Shown piece by piece: positions 10,862 to 22,462 of a stretch of DNA of 64,000 bases; within the stretch, counting starts at the first letter, position 1, and every line of letters begins with the position of its first letter. The DNA is from Sanderia malayensis. Its lineage: Eukaryota; Cnidaria; Scyphozoa; Semaeostomeae; Pelagiidae. A model generated the notes under the pieces. The model saw only the letters and a list, made by a program, of their open reading frames with translations. It did no database searches and had not been told where the DNA came from. The position numbers were made by a program, and so were the translations under genes. The stretch lies in NCBI GenBank assembly GCA_013076295.1, contig RQOL01000536.1:1-64000 (forward strand). Direction: 5' to 3'.

Positions 10862-10950
10862 TACCGTATTTCCTCTATTAAGCGCCCGGGCGCTTATTAA
10901 ATATTTTGCAAAATTGAGTTGGCGCTTAAAAGAGGGGAGGAAGTACGGTA
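10862..10950. mobile_element. 89-bp MITE with TACCGTA ends
   Basis: The left end TACCGTATTTCCTCTATTAA and the reverse complement of the right end TACCGTACTTCCTCCCCTCT share the outer bases and an inner TTAAGCGCC. A related end type occurs at 51637-51906 and 59400 within UBR4 introns. It lies 80 bp before the Dok-like A start codon, so it is probably transcribed as 5' UTR or forms part of the promoter. Confidence 0.65.
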
Positions 10951-11030
10951 CTACGGTATACGTCATTTTTCAGTCAGTTTTAGTTTCGTGCCATTACATC
11001 TCAGGAACATCCTACTTCTCATCTTTCGAA

Positions 11031-14000
11031 ATGGATGTAATTCACAAGGTAAGTTATTCTGTGTTTGTAAGCCTTCTCTATTATAACCCTGAGTCCAAAC
11101 TTAATTGTCAGTCTCAAGAATGAGATAGGCCCATGCTCACCTCTCGTTTAAATCATGTCATTTTTCTCTGAAAAGGCTTGGTGGGTATATTTTTCTTCTG
11201 GTCAATTCTTTATTTTGAATATAGCACATTAAAATGGTCATTATTATTTTCAGTTTATTGTATTTCATAAAGTCAATGCACTGACATCATGCATTAATGG
11301 TCTAGATATAATTTATCACATTTTATCAAGCTTAAAATTTTCTGAAGTCGATATATCTATATAACGCACGCTAGTGTCAAAAACATAGGCGTAGAGTTAT
11401 ATTTTCTCCAGGCGGGGCTCAAGTGGAATTTTTTTTTAAACTTCATTCTGGGTTTCTTATGATACGGGAAACAAAAAAACAAGTAATATCAGTTTAAGCA
11501 GTAACCTTTCTACTTGGATACCCAAAACGTATTCTTTCTAAGAGTATTTTTATTTACAAAAGAATTCACAAGTTCTTATCTGCTAATTCATATCTACTTC
11601 CCAAAGCAACATCTAAAGGATACAGCAACAGCCAAATGATCGAATGGACCGTTAATTTCTCAGGGGGGGCTGCCCCCCCCTGAGAAGGACCCAGGAGGGG
11701 CTTGAGCCCCGGAGCCCCCCCAAAGTCTACGCCTATGGTCAAAAACATAAAGTGACAAGTAAGGTTAGGTCGGAAGATTGGAAAAAAAGAATTTTGTTTG
11801 TATTTGTATAGGTTCCTTATTTTTGTCGATGGTACTGAAGTCTCCTTAGTAGTTTTGAACAAACAGCCTTTTTAGGTTTGGCTATGTTTTGGCAATGGTA
11901 GTAGGTAAACTTTTTTGCCTACGAAATGAGTCATTTTCAACATTCAACATTCCAAATACCAAACTGGTTTTATAAGAAAGCAGAGCTCATCTCTTCAAAA
12001 AGTTAGAGAATTGAATTTTTGATTGAATAAAGTTGAAAAATTTGGATTTAGAAGCTGAAAAATTTAGATGTTGCTGTGCAAGTGTTAAATATTCATTTGT
12101 TTTTGTATTTGAGAAATATGGTATTTTATAGCAGTCTACTTTTTCTGTCTGTACACATGTTCAGTAATGAAATAATTTCAATTTTTGCCGAGAAAGTCTT
12201 AAGATGTTTCTGTACTTCAAGTATTAAGTATTAGTTTATGGGCTGCTGTTAGTCATGTTATAACATGTTTCCAAGCTCTGTGGGTGGCTCATATCTTGCC
12301 TCGGCTCTTATCAAGATTCTTTTTCACACTATTTACATTGTTGCAGTTAATAACATTGTCTGGTAACTTGTTTGTGATTTTCTGTGAGGAACAGTTCAAT
12401 CATTGCAAGGTCTCTACTCAAGGTTTTAGCAGTTTGAACCTGTGTCCTTTTCCCATTGTATTGGGCACATATGTACAATGTACAATATTTATATTGTGCA
12501 TATAATGTACCGGGCCTGAATTGTATGTTCTAAATGGCTTCTGTGATACGTTTTTGTATACTATGTTGAAGGCATCACAATCAATTATTTTCACACTACT
12601 GAGTACTGTGGAAGTTCTACTGATGGGCATAGCATACTGCTTGCTATACTTATGAATAAGGTACATTAGAAGTGTCCACCAACCATACCCTCTAAATCTT
12701 TCTCGTCTAGCTAATTTTAGCCTTTTCTCCACCTTTTTCCATATTTATTCATAGTTTTCTGATTTCCAACAGGCATTTTTCAATATTGAATGATGATAAC
12801 CACTCCACTTACACAATGTATCCAACTTTACCTGTTAGTAGTTTTTTATTTTTTTGTTTGCAGTCTTTTTTATTAATTCAGTTTCATCAACAGGGAGCTT
12901 TATGAAGCTGTGAATTTCCTCTTGTATATGATTTGTATAAATGATGAGGAGTATTAGTGTAATGATCTTTCACTGAGGCATTCCATTTGTGAAACCAGAC
13001 TGTGTAGAGACCCCTCCCCTCGCACTCACACTTGTCCATTTATCATGTTAGATTGTGAATGTGAGGGGAGAGTTCTTCAATTCATCTGCCCATGAATATT
13101 TCGCCCCCAAATCTATATCCATGGAGTTTGCCTAACAGATGCTGAAAAAGGACTGTATCCATGGCTTTACTGTTGTTCATTGATGGCTACTCCATAATTT
13201 TTGTCTGAGGCATTTGTCCAATACTCAAAGGTTTCCAGTAAATTTATTAGACAAGACCTCTGTTCTATGAACCCATATTGATCATTTCAATGCAGCTCAT
13301 TTACTTCCATGTGATTTATCAGTATCTCTTATCAGTTTCTCTATCAGCTCGCATATTCCCGAGAGTTTAAAGCGACAGGTCTGTAATTTTGTGGGCTTTT
13401 TTAGAACCATTCTTAAAGATGGGCATTATTCTATTCCAGCCAACTGGCAAAACAATCTAAATTAGAATGAAAATAAGTAGTTTCAGCTCCTTGGCACATT
13501 TTGTTTAGAACCATAGGACTATCTCATTCGGACCATGGTGTTTTATTGTTGGGAAATAACTATGAAAGTTCAAGTACTGAGTTGGAAAAAATGTTCTCAT
13601 AAAAGAAACGTGAAGGTGATTTTTTCATAAAAGAGACGCGAAATGCATGCCATTGAAACATTACTTTTTTTAGGGATGGCTTGACATGTCATCTACAAAG
13701 TCAAATTCCAAAAATTGGCTGAAGAAGACAGTCACGAAACCATGGAAGAAAAGATTATTTGTTTTCTGCAAAGAAGAAGAGAACAGTGAACATATCTCTC
13801 TTGTGGCTTATGAAAAAGAGGAACATGAAGCCAAGCAAAAAGCAAAAAGAGTTTTAAATCTTTACCCTAAATATAACGTAGCCAAGAAAAACGAATTGAA
13901 AGGACGAGAATTTGTTTTTCAAGTAAGCAATGACGAGGAGAGCTGGTTTCTTGCTGCAGATAACCAACGCATTCTTGACTTGTGGGTTATACAGATCCAG

Positions 14001-15545
14001 ATGCAAACCAAGCTTAGCAGAGCAATATCAGGTAAGCATGACACACGTTTTCAAGACCACCAAGGTCCCTACCCTATAACCCGTCGTTTTTCAACTCAAT
14101 TGGAATTTGGTTGGAATTTGGTCTCATAATTGTGAGATTGTTAGATTTCGAGACGGTTAGTTGTAACTTATCATTGAATTGATATGCAGAATTTCGTATT
14201 TTTAAGGGAGAATATTCAGTGTTAAAGCTGCCAACACCAGGCCTTTACAAAGAATTGGCGCAAAAGATCAACAATGCCTTTTGCATTTTACGAGATGGGG
14301 TCTCACTCTAGCATTACAAGAATCTCGATCAGTTTTGTCCTTGTGGCCGTTAGATACCATAAGAAATTATGAATGTACTGGTACTGGACAGTTCATTCTA
14401 GAAGCCGGCAGAAGGTCTCCAATGGGCGAAGGAAAATATGCATTTTTTACGAATGAAGGAGAAGACGAAGTAATGTTTAATGTTATTGATGTATTTGTGA
14501 CAGCAAGACTGGAATCAAAAGCTAATCTCACTCGCAATAAAGGCAATAGCGATGTAACGGATGACGATATTCTTGCTGCTTATGACAAACACCATGCCAT
14601 CGTTCTTGGTGCACCGCCTCCTGATTTATTTTCAGGTAATGCATTTTGATATAGAACAATGGATCTCGATAGCTATAACAACCTCCCTCATATATATCTT
14701 AAACACATTCCCAATGTAATGAAGCTTAGATATTTCTAAAACTAATACGTTAAAGTACAATTTACTTCATGAGTACATGGCGAAACTGTGCTTCTCTTGT
14801 GACTGAAATTATTCTTGGCTCCCTTGAAGGTTTACATATCAGGATTCCACTGTTGTCTTTAAAGATATTCTTATTTGCCAAGATGACATTTTGTTCGGAA
14901 TAATTCACTACCGATCTCCTATACAAATGAAGTTCTAAATGAATGATGACTATATTTTTTGGAATTTGTAGATGATAATGCTTATGACAGAATTGGTTCT
15001 CACGGGGTGACTAGTCCTGTTGCGATGAATAGCGAGAAACCGCCATCTTATGACCACCTTGCAAGGACCGGAGAGATAAGAGCGACCGCCGTCCCTTCGT
15101 CCGGTCCTTACAATCAACTCGACCGGTCAAGCAGTTTGACGAGTAAAAGTCTTAGCAGCAGTGAGGCCGGGTATAATACTTTTGACAGATCAAAAGATAT
15201 CTCGGACTCGTATGATCATTTCAGAAGATTTACCGCTGATCAAGGAGCCGGAGTTTTCCAGGTTAATTGTTCTTTTATATCTTTTCCCAGAAGTTATGCG
15301 ATATAGATTGACTAAATTTATCGCATTAGTAGTAGTACTACAGTCAACTCTGTCTAATTCGAACACCGCAGGGAAGCGTGAAAATGTTCGAATTACAAAA
15401 AGTTCGAATTATAGAGGTTTGTTTTATAAGAGATGGTTCATTAGTGATCCTTGAAGAGGCAGAGAATTTCGTTCGAATTAGATAGAGTTCGAATTACACA
15501 AGTTCGAACTATGCAGATTTGACTGTAGTACTAGTAGTAGTGGTA

Positions 15546-15611
<66 letters not shown>

Positions 15612-16235
15612 ATAGTAAGTAGTAGTATCAAAGCATCGATCCTGTTTGGTGTTTAATTCACTAATTCATCCATTTATTTATTGCAGGATAAGGGTCATTA
15701 CAATCGTTTTGGCAGCTACTCCGATGATAAAGCTTGCATTTCACCGGGTAACTATCCATTGACGCAACACGAACCGTCAATCCCAAATATTCTAGAAAGT
15801 CCCTGCGATAGGATGGGGTTTGAGCAGCGATTTGGCAGCTTCTCATCAACGAACAGCGACGTTGTTTACTCGAACCAAGTCAGTCCCGCCGATCAGCAGA
15901 ACCCTTTTCAACCAAGACACAATAGCACGGGCAGTGGACTAAAACAGCGGAAAACAACTCGAGAAGAAACCACAAAAGACGACGCACAATTACCACCGCC
16001 GGCATTGCCTGCAAAATCGAATTCTCAGCACAAAGGGTCACTGAGCTTGGCCAGGCCTGTGCCCACACCTGGCACGTCCCTAAAAGAACGGACAGGAACA
16101 ATTGTTGACAGGCAGATATCTGCTGAAACAACACATCCTGTTGACCAATCTACTGCTGATGAAGAGAAAGGAAAAGTTACTCCGCAAGCACCGAATGAGG
16201 AGAAATCTGAATATGCAACGATCCCAGATGTATAG
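11031..16235 (+). CDS. Dok-family adaptor A (PH + PTB), frame break in PTB
   Basis: Exons by splice signals and phase: 11031-11048, 13674-14031, 14190-14635, 14972-15261, 15687-16235; 1,661 nt, one short of a multiple of three. Exon 1 encodes only MDVIHK; exon 2 a PH domain (GWLDMSSTK... to WVIQIQMQTKL); exon 3 an IRS-type PTB domain (WPLDTIRNY, GQFILEAGRR); exons 4-5 a disordered tail with Tyr motifs (NAYDRIG, SYDHL, GPYNQL, SEYATIP). Dok proteins bind lipids via PH and phosphotyrosine receptors via PTB, then recruit SH2 proteins such as RasGAP or Nck. Inside exon 3 the frame must shift at or just before GGGG (14297-14300); one extra G restores a continuous PTB. This may be an assembly indel, an allele or an inactivating mutation. 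Polyadenylation signals lie at 16556 and 16568. Codons restored, the protein would be about 553 aa. A tandem paralogue follows. Confidence 0.85.
11384..11737. mobile_element. hAT-type MITE in Dok A intron 1
   Basis: Exact 12-bp inverted ends CATAGGCGTAGA and an exact 8-bp duplication GTCAAAAA at 11376-11383 and 11738-11745. 354 bp with G/C-rich inner arms, no coding capacity. Confidence 0.9.
12280..13500 (-). pseudogene. Degenerate LINE reverse transcriptase in Dok A intron 1
   Basis: On the minus strand, several frames separated by stops read like successive blocks of a CR1/Jockey-type reverse transcriptase. About 13200-13300 gives YGFIEQRSCLINLLETFEYW (the 'GF..gRSCltNLle' block). Nearby frames give a YRPVAL-like block, and 12840-12960 gives an IIYTNHIQEE-like segment matching the 'SVLGPLLFIIYINDI' region. 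Many stops and frame changes show it is long dead. Boundaries are approximate. The remainder of the 2.6-kb intron holds nothing else recognised apart from the hAT MITE. Confidence 0.65.
15341..15525. mobile_element. Pogo/Tigger-like MITE in Dok A intron 4
   Basis: The ends CAGTCAACTCTGTCTAATTC and (reverse complement) CAGTCAAATCTGCATAGTTC are inverted, both leading into TTCGAAC-type blocks, with TA on both sides (15339-15340, 15526-15527). The CAGT..AC..CT..TAATTCGAAC pattern is typical of pogo-superfamily ends. 185 bp, no ORF. Confidence 0.8.
15526..15628 (+). repeat. (AGT)n microsatellite
   Basis: Long, slightly interrupted AGT/TAG trinucleotide run directly abutting the pogo-like MITE in intron 4 of Dok-like A. 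Confidence 0.95.
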
Positions 16236-17978
16236 ACAGATAACCAAGCTGCTGTCAGCTCTGCTTCAGGTACACATGTTTGCAATGGGCTCATAGAATT
16301 GAAAGGTTTTCTACTAGCTCTATATCTTTGTAGTCTTCTGTTTGCTTTCTAAGGTATATTAACTTTTTCCATTAGAATATTTCAAGTTTATTAATCAAAT
16401 TTTTATCCATATTGCATGAAGAATTAATGTTAATTATTAAAGAGCTAATTATTGTTTATGGACAAAGTTGCAAACATGCCATGCTAATGTTTCTGCAAGA
16501 TAAGATAATAGAACCTTTATCTTACTTTCTGCTTTAGCTACCTTTAATAAATGGTGGAATAAAACAAATTATATTGAATTTGAATTGAGGAATTTAATTT
16601 ATCATTTATTATATTTAGTTTTGTTTCTTTAGTGATCCGATTCAAATATATCAATATCCATGGTATATTCATGGCATCTAATTGTTTTGATTTGAAAAGT
16701 CTTACTTGTTCAGTTATTTATTAGATATTTGTGCACATGCAATGTATATTAGAATTACCGCTTTATTTTTTGTAAAGTATTCGTACGTTTGAATTTTTTA
16801 GTTTTTGCAATTATATTTGTCCTTCTCTTGCCTTTTTTCCATGAATAAGCTAATGTAGCTTCTGTCTCGAGCTCGCAAAAGGGGCGAGGAGTTGATATAC
16901 TTTCACCCAGCCTACAACTACAAATATTTAATTCCCCTTTTAATAAGCGCCTGTTCTGTATAGATGTTGTATTTGCAAAGAGGCAACCAAATTTGAGACG
17001 CTTTGTGACAGAACTATTTGCTTGTTGTTCAGAGGTGTCCGTTAATAGAGGTTCCACTATATACTTATTAAGTATAATGATGATAATAAAAACATAATAT
17101 AATAAAAATAATTCCAATGCAGTTTAATAATTCAGTTTGCTGTTTTGCTATTTTGCTGTTTTAAGTAATTGTAGTTTTAGCCGCCGTGCTTGTAAGGGTA
17201 CATAGGGCAATATGGCATTAAAAAATCAAATTATAGTGGAATTTTCAGTAACGGTCTCAACTAAATAATGGACAAATGTTTTTGTACCAAAAATTGGTCG
17301 AAATTGCTCATCTCTTTGCAAAAGCAACCAAATACAACGGACAAAGTTATCGATCTCATGCCCTTTGGATGGAGGTTCCCCACTGTAATTTAAAGTCAAA
17401 ATTAACTAAGATAAATGTTTCTATTAACGGGCCCGAATGGTTCTTTTAAACCTTTGGACAATTAGAATGTGGGCCCAATGGCCCAAATTGTTTTCTGGCA
17501 AACCATTTTGACCAACAATGGGGACAATTCCTCATGCATGCAATGCACCGCACGCAACTCAAATTCAAACTCGCTCTCCATTCATGATAAAATATGCATG
17601 ATGACAATGGCATGATAGGTCATGGAATAAACAATAAACAGAACTAGTCATCACGTCTCTTTCTTTCTACTACTTCCTTCCTTGCCTTATTTTACATCAT
17701 GGCTTCCTAAATTACTTTTGAAAGTGCAATTTACTTTTGCGTTGTTTTGCATTTTGTGAAAGTCAACCTGTCTTGAAAAATTTACATCGAAATACAAGGG
17801 CGCTATGCTATAAAAAGAATTTGCAAAGTAAAATAAAGAGGACCAAAAGTTTTTATGAAGAGTCTCACAGCCCACAAACCGAAGGAAACAAAAGAAATAT
17901 CCTTGCTTCGTTTATCATGATAATTTTTTGCATTTTATGAAATAACCTGAAAGGCTCTAAAGTGTAAAGTTTTGGGAG
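16236..17978. other. Intergenic between Dok-like A and B
   Basis: Begins with the A 3' UTR (AATAAA at 16556 and 16568). Two related fragments resembling Tigger/pogo termini lie at about 16955-17059 (ending GGTTCCACTATA) and 17300-17395 (ending GGTTCCCCACTG); they share a TTTGCAAA..CAACCAAAT block and have no partner end. No gene seen. Confidence 0.5.
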
Positions 17979-20900
17979 ATGGACGTTCTCCACGAGGTTA
18001 GTACAATACATAATTCCGAATAATAAATCGTAATGTTTGATTATTCTGTTGAATTATTGTTATATTTTTTTCTACCCTACTTTTATTGGCCACTGCAAAG
18101 TTACACTATGATAAGGTGATGTAAATAGGCCTAAGCTAAAATTATTAGACAAGTCAGTACGCTTATCATCTCATCGAGTCAATTCTCAAATCAAATTTTA
18201 GAAGTCTAAAGTATCTATATATGTACAAAAATAATATATAAAGTAATGAGCTTCTGAATAAACAAAATTTATCTAATGGTTTGCTGTAAATATAATTTGC
18301 TTACACGTACGCAATAGCCACAGTGGGTTCTAATAATACAGTATTTTATGGATAGATAGATACATAGTTGGTAAATCAAATTATTTTTTAGGGTTATCTT
18401 GAGAAGTGTTTGAACCCAGATGAAAATAAGAGAGAATGGAAAAAGCGATATTTTGTTTTGAAGAAGGCAATTGGCAGTGGTACACAAACTTTTGAATATT
18501 ATAAGGAGAAAGAATGGAGAAAACAAGAGCCGAAAGGTGTCCTGACACTTTTTGCTGGTTACACAACAGTAAAGGTTAATGATCCAAAGAAGAAGCATAC
18601 ATTTGAAGTGAAAACAATTGATGGTTTTTTTACATTATCTGCTGGTACGGAAGAATCAAGAGATACATGGTTAGAAACACTTAGACAGCATTCTGCAGGT
18701 CTGATGTACAAAACATTTATTTATCTCTTGTGTGATATTTTGTGATTCATACAGTTGTCTTTGACAATGCAAACTTTCATTTGTTTAATTTCAGGCAAGA
18801 TTTTCAATATTACTTTGGAAGTAACAGCCAAATCAAAGGAACTTGACATAGCAAATGAACAATGTGCACTACAAATAACATCTTCAAGTGTTTTATTGCT
18901 TCTTGGCTCAGGTCCTGCAATCTCGTGGCCCTTTAATTGCATTCGGAGGTACAAATGCCATCCTGGCATCTTCTTACTTGAAGTTGGAAGAAAAGCACCC
19001 ACTGGAGAAGGGGAGTTTCGCTTTATTACTCAAGAGGGGCAAGATATTTTTGAAATTCTAGGAAAGGCAGTCTCCAATCGTATGAGTGCCAAAAGGGGAA
19101 ATGACTATCAACCTGATTTTATTTCTAACCCTTCTTCACAAGCTGCAGTAGACCAGGACACAAGTGGCTCTGCAGGTCAAGTGACAAATATTGCAAAAGG
19201 AAACATGTTTATTGACCAGGTAGGAAGAAGTGACAACATTAGGTTTGTTATGAAAAAGCGCAGCACATCATCGCCACCTACTTCTTTATCAGGAGAACAA
19301 GCCATGAATCAGGCTGTAGCACCCCCCAGTGCTGGTGCAGGTGAAAATTATTCTCATCTGAAATTTTCTCCGGACAAAGGCAGAACTCGATCAGAAGAAG
19401 ATCAAGACTATGACCAACTTGCTAGAGCCAAAGATTGCAATCGATTCAACAAGACAAGGGTGTCTGATAGCAGGAATCCCAGTGCTTCAAGCAACAAGGC
19501 ACTAAAGGTGCTTGGACTGCTGAGGTCAAATAGTGTGGATAGCTTACCAAGGACACAGACAGAGTCCGCAATGCCAGAAGCATCAGAAGGCTATGCTCAT
19601 CTGGAATTTAATGACAAAAAAATGAAGAAAAGTCAATCGTCTGATGTGCTAATGGATGAGCTAAAGAATGCTGCATCAAATCTAAAGCATCGGCCGGACA
19701 ATGTTTTTGATAAACAAGATGATGATGGTGTATTCCTTCAAAATGATAATGTCTACAATAAGTTGCATTCAGAAAGACCCAAAGCCGCTGATGTGCAAGT
19801 TGAAGATAATCTTTGCCAGGACGCTTTCGCATCTGAAAATGCTTATGATTGTCTTGGAGCTAAACAAAATGGTCATTCTCACCGACCCAGACCAGAGCCA
19901 ATCATCGTAACGGATGATGCTTATGATGCTCTATCTTTTGGTTTTGAGAAAGCGCTTCCAGACACCAAGGTGCAAAAGCCTGCAATATCCAACACATACG
20001 AAGAAGCCATACTCGTAAAACCAAGAAATGATAATTCCGTTAATGACAGGTTGGCCTCCGATTCAGGAATTGATAAAGCACGCAAAAATATTGAAGCTAA
20101 AATTATGGCAAAGCCTGCACCTCCAGTTGGCATGAAGCCTGCACCCCCAATTGCCACAAAACCTGCACCTCAGATTATGACAAAGCCATCGGTGGCTAGA
20201 AAACCAGCGAAGCCACCACGAAAGACAACCCAGCCAGCAAGTGAAGACATTTTGTATGAGAATACCGCAAATCAAAGCCCTGGAGGAGCAGTGCAGGATG
20301 TGGTCGGTGGTGACGTCAAAAGCAATCTCGTTGCTCAGTTGAAGAAGAATCTCCAAGGGCAAGGAATCTTATCAGGTGCTCGTCCATTAAGTCCGCCACC
20401 AAACGCGAAGAATAACCCAGTTCAGCCATTTTATGCAGTCTCTCCTTTCACCCGTGCAGGCAGTAATAAAGAAGCTCAGCACAGCGAATACAACAGACCA
20501 CCCGCTTCAAGTGAATACGCTGTACCGTCCAATAATCCTCCTTCGATGCCTAGAACAAGCCCCAAACAGATGGACTTCATGTATGCAGTGTCACCGTTTC
20601 ACGGTGGAGCCCAATTAGAAGCCAGTCATCATGAAGCAGAGAGTTTATACGACTCTCCAAAACAGCAACGGCCTATTCATGATGATGAAAACGTGTATGA
20701 TACACCCGTGCCGCAACGTTTTGACAACAACGAGAGTATTTACGATATGCCGGTTCAGCATCATCGTGGTGAGCACCAAGACGTCATCGGGAAACCTAGG
20801 CCTGCAGCTGTGGCGAGTACCAACAGCCCAAACTCCAATGCATCCGGTAAATTCATGTATGCCGTATCTCCGTTTGCTGCTTGTCATGCAATGCCTGACA

Positions 20901-21094
20901 GCCAACAAGGCTCTTATGACGATGTCGGTGGTGTAGTGGATGGAGGGTGCGTTGATGAGGCAGACTATTGCGAAGTTGGAACATTGGTGAGAAAGTTCCC
21001 ACCCGCTGACTATGCTGAGGTGGGAGAAACATTCAATTCAACCAGCCGAGATTCTGAGTCGATTTACAGCGTTCCAAGAGGCGAGCCAAGGTAG
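17979..21094 (+). CDS. Dok-family adaptor B (PH + PTB, long Tyr-rich tail)
   Basis: Exons 17979-17996, 18392-18698 and 18795-21094 give 874 codons with consistent phases. Exon 1 encodes MDVLHE, mirroring MDVIHK of the upstream gene with the same phase-0 junction, so the two are tandem duplicates. PH domain residues ~7-108 (GYLEKC, REWKKRYFVLKK, TWLETLRQ); IRS-type PTB ~109-205 (ISWPFNCIRRY, GIFLLEVGRKAPTGEGEF). The tail of about 670 residues in one exon carries YDSP, YDTP and YDMP (YxxP, SH2-type sites), three copies of YAVSPF, ADYCEVG/ADYAEVG and a KPAPP-type proline-rich repeat around residue 450 suited to SH3 binding. This is the layout of Dok/IRS docking proteins acting below receptor tyrosine kinases at the membrane. 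It lacks the frame break of its neighbour, so it may be the working copy. Confidence 0.9.
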
Positions 21095-22206
21095 ACGATC
21101 AGAAGAACACTTCTATATAGATAATTTTACACTATGTACTACTGTTTTGTCTTTGCAATTCGATGCGTCCGCGAATGGATGGAAACAGCTATATAAAACG
21201 TGTGCTATGTCGATACGATTTTTGTTTCATCTAGCAATTTTGGTCATCATTTGTTGATATAGGGTGCACATTTCTTATCAGCGAAGGTAAATTTATTCAC
21301 AGTCAACGTCAAAGAAGATATTAAAGTTGTTTTTTATAAAGTGAACTGTAGTTCAAGTCTAATACAGAAGCTTGCCAAAGTGAACTGGCATGAAGCTTGC
21401 TGTGCTGATCTTCATTTTCTATTTTTTTGTATTTCGAGTTCATTCCTTTATCAGGGACCAGTGGAGTCACGGAAAAAGGTAACGTTTATTATTCAGTAAT
21501 TAAAGTCGATTCGTTGCTACAAAGTCAATTAGATCCACGAGTTTTTCTTTTTGCAATACTAACGCATTTGATTTGTACATAATTGGTTAACAACTCTATT
21601 TTATCAATACATACACATATAAATGGTTCATATATTTTTGAAATTTCTAGTGTAATCAATATTTTGATTGTTGTGTGACAATAAATAGCTTCAGTAGCAT
21701 TTTTTATTAATATTGCGATCGTAATTTTAAATGTGTATGTTAATTAAATGCAATTCGGTGCTTCTTCTATCGATTCTATTAGTATTTGTTTTAATTTTAT
21801 AATTTTGATAGCAATAAAAGCAACATGGCCATATTATTTGATTTATCTTTATTAAAAGAGGATGATGATGTAAATTATTTCTAGTTGTTGCTATATTTTG
21901 AAGATGAATCTCCTGAACTTTTGGGTATTTTCTTTGCCAGTTGTCTTTTATTTATCATAATCATCATTTTCACTAGGTTTTCTTTATTCCCGGTGGAAGA
22001 ACCTTGTCTTTTTATCACCAGTGATAAAAGCATACGAATCATTTGCATCATGCCACAGCCAAGTGGAACCTCTGCCCCCTCCCCTTCGAAAAGAACTCAA
22101 CCTCTTTTGGTCTTGGTGGCTGGTGGCTGGTGGCTGGCTCTTTGGTTAATGCCTTTGCTTTGCTTTGCTTCGGCAAAGCGAGGCTCTCGGCTCGGCTTCA
22201 ATGACC
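21095..22206. other. Dok B 3' region and former UBR4 upstream DNA
   Basis: Contains the Dok-like B 3' UTR with AATAAA motifs around 21681 and 21812. The last part (about 22100-22206, with CTTTG and CGGCTCGG-type GC-rich blocks) directly precedes the element 1 target site, so before insertion it would have been immediately upstream of the UBR4 start codon and may hold its original promoter. No gene seen. Confidence 0.55.
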
Positions 22207-22215
22207 TTGAGAACT
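22207..22215. repeat. Left 9-bp target duplication of element 1
   Basis: TTGAGAACT, repeated exactly at 34711-34719. Confidence 0.9.
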
Positions 22216-22325
22216 TAGTCTCACTACATAATCCCCTTGCTTCCCTGTGCTCTATTTCATATCGCTGCGCTGCTTTTCAGGAATAAACCCTTCTTAAAAT
22301 AAGCCAGTTACCAACCAATTTTTTC
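22216..22325 (+). repeat. Left TIR of element 1
   Basis: Near-perfect for the first ~50 bp with the right end, then diverged in a 35-bp middle block, then matching again through TTAAAATAAGCCAG and ACCAACCAATTT. It lies ~140 bp before the transposase ATG and could carry its promoter. Confidence 0.9.
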
Positions 22326-22462
22326 TTACAACGAATGTCATTGCAACTCCAATGAACACGAAACCGAGGCCCGATCAAATATTTTAACTTGTTTTGTTTT
22401 GTTTAGGCCTAGTAGTGACTGAAAGTTTTAACATTAGTAACGACAAAGTTATAGGTATTGAA

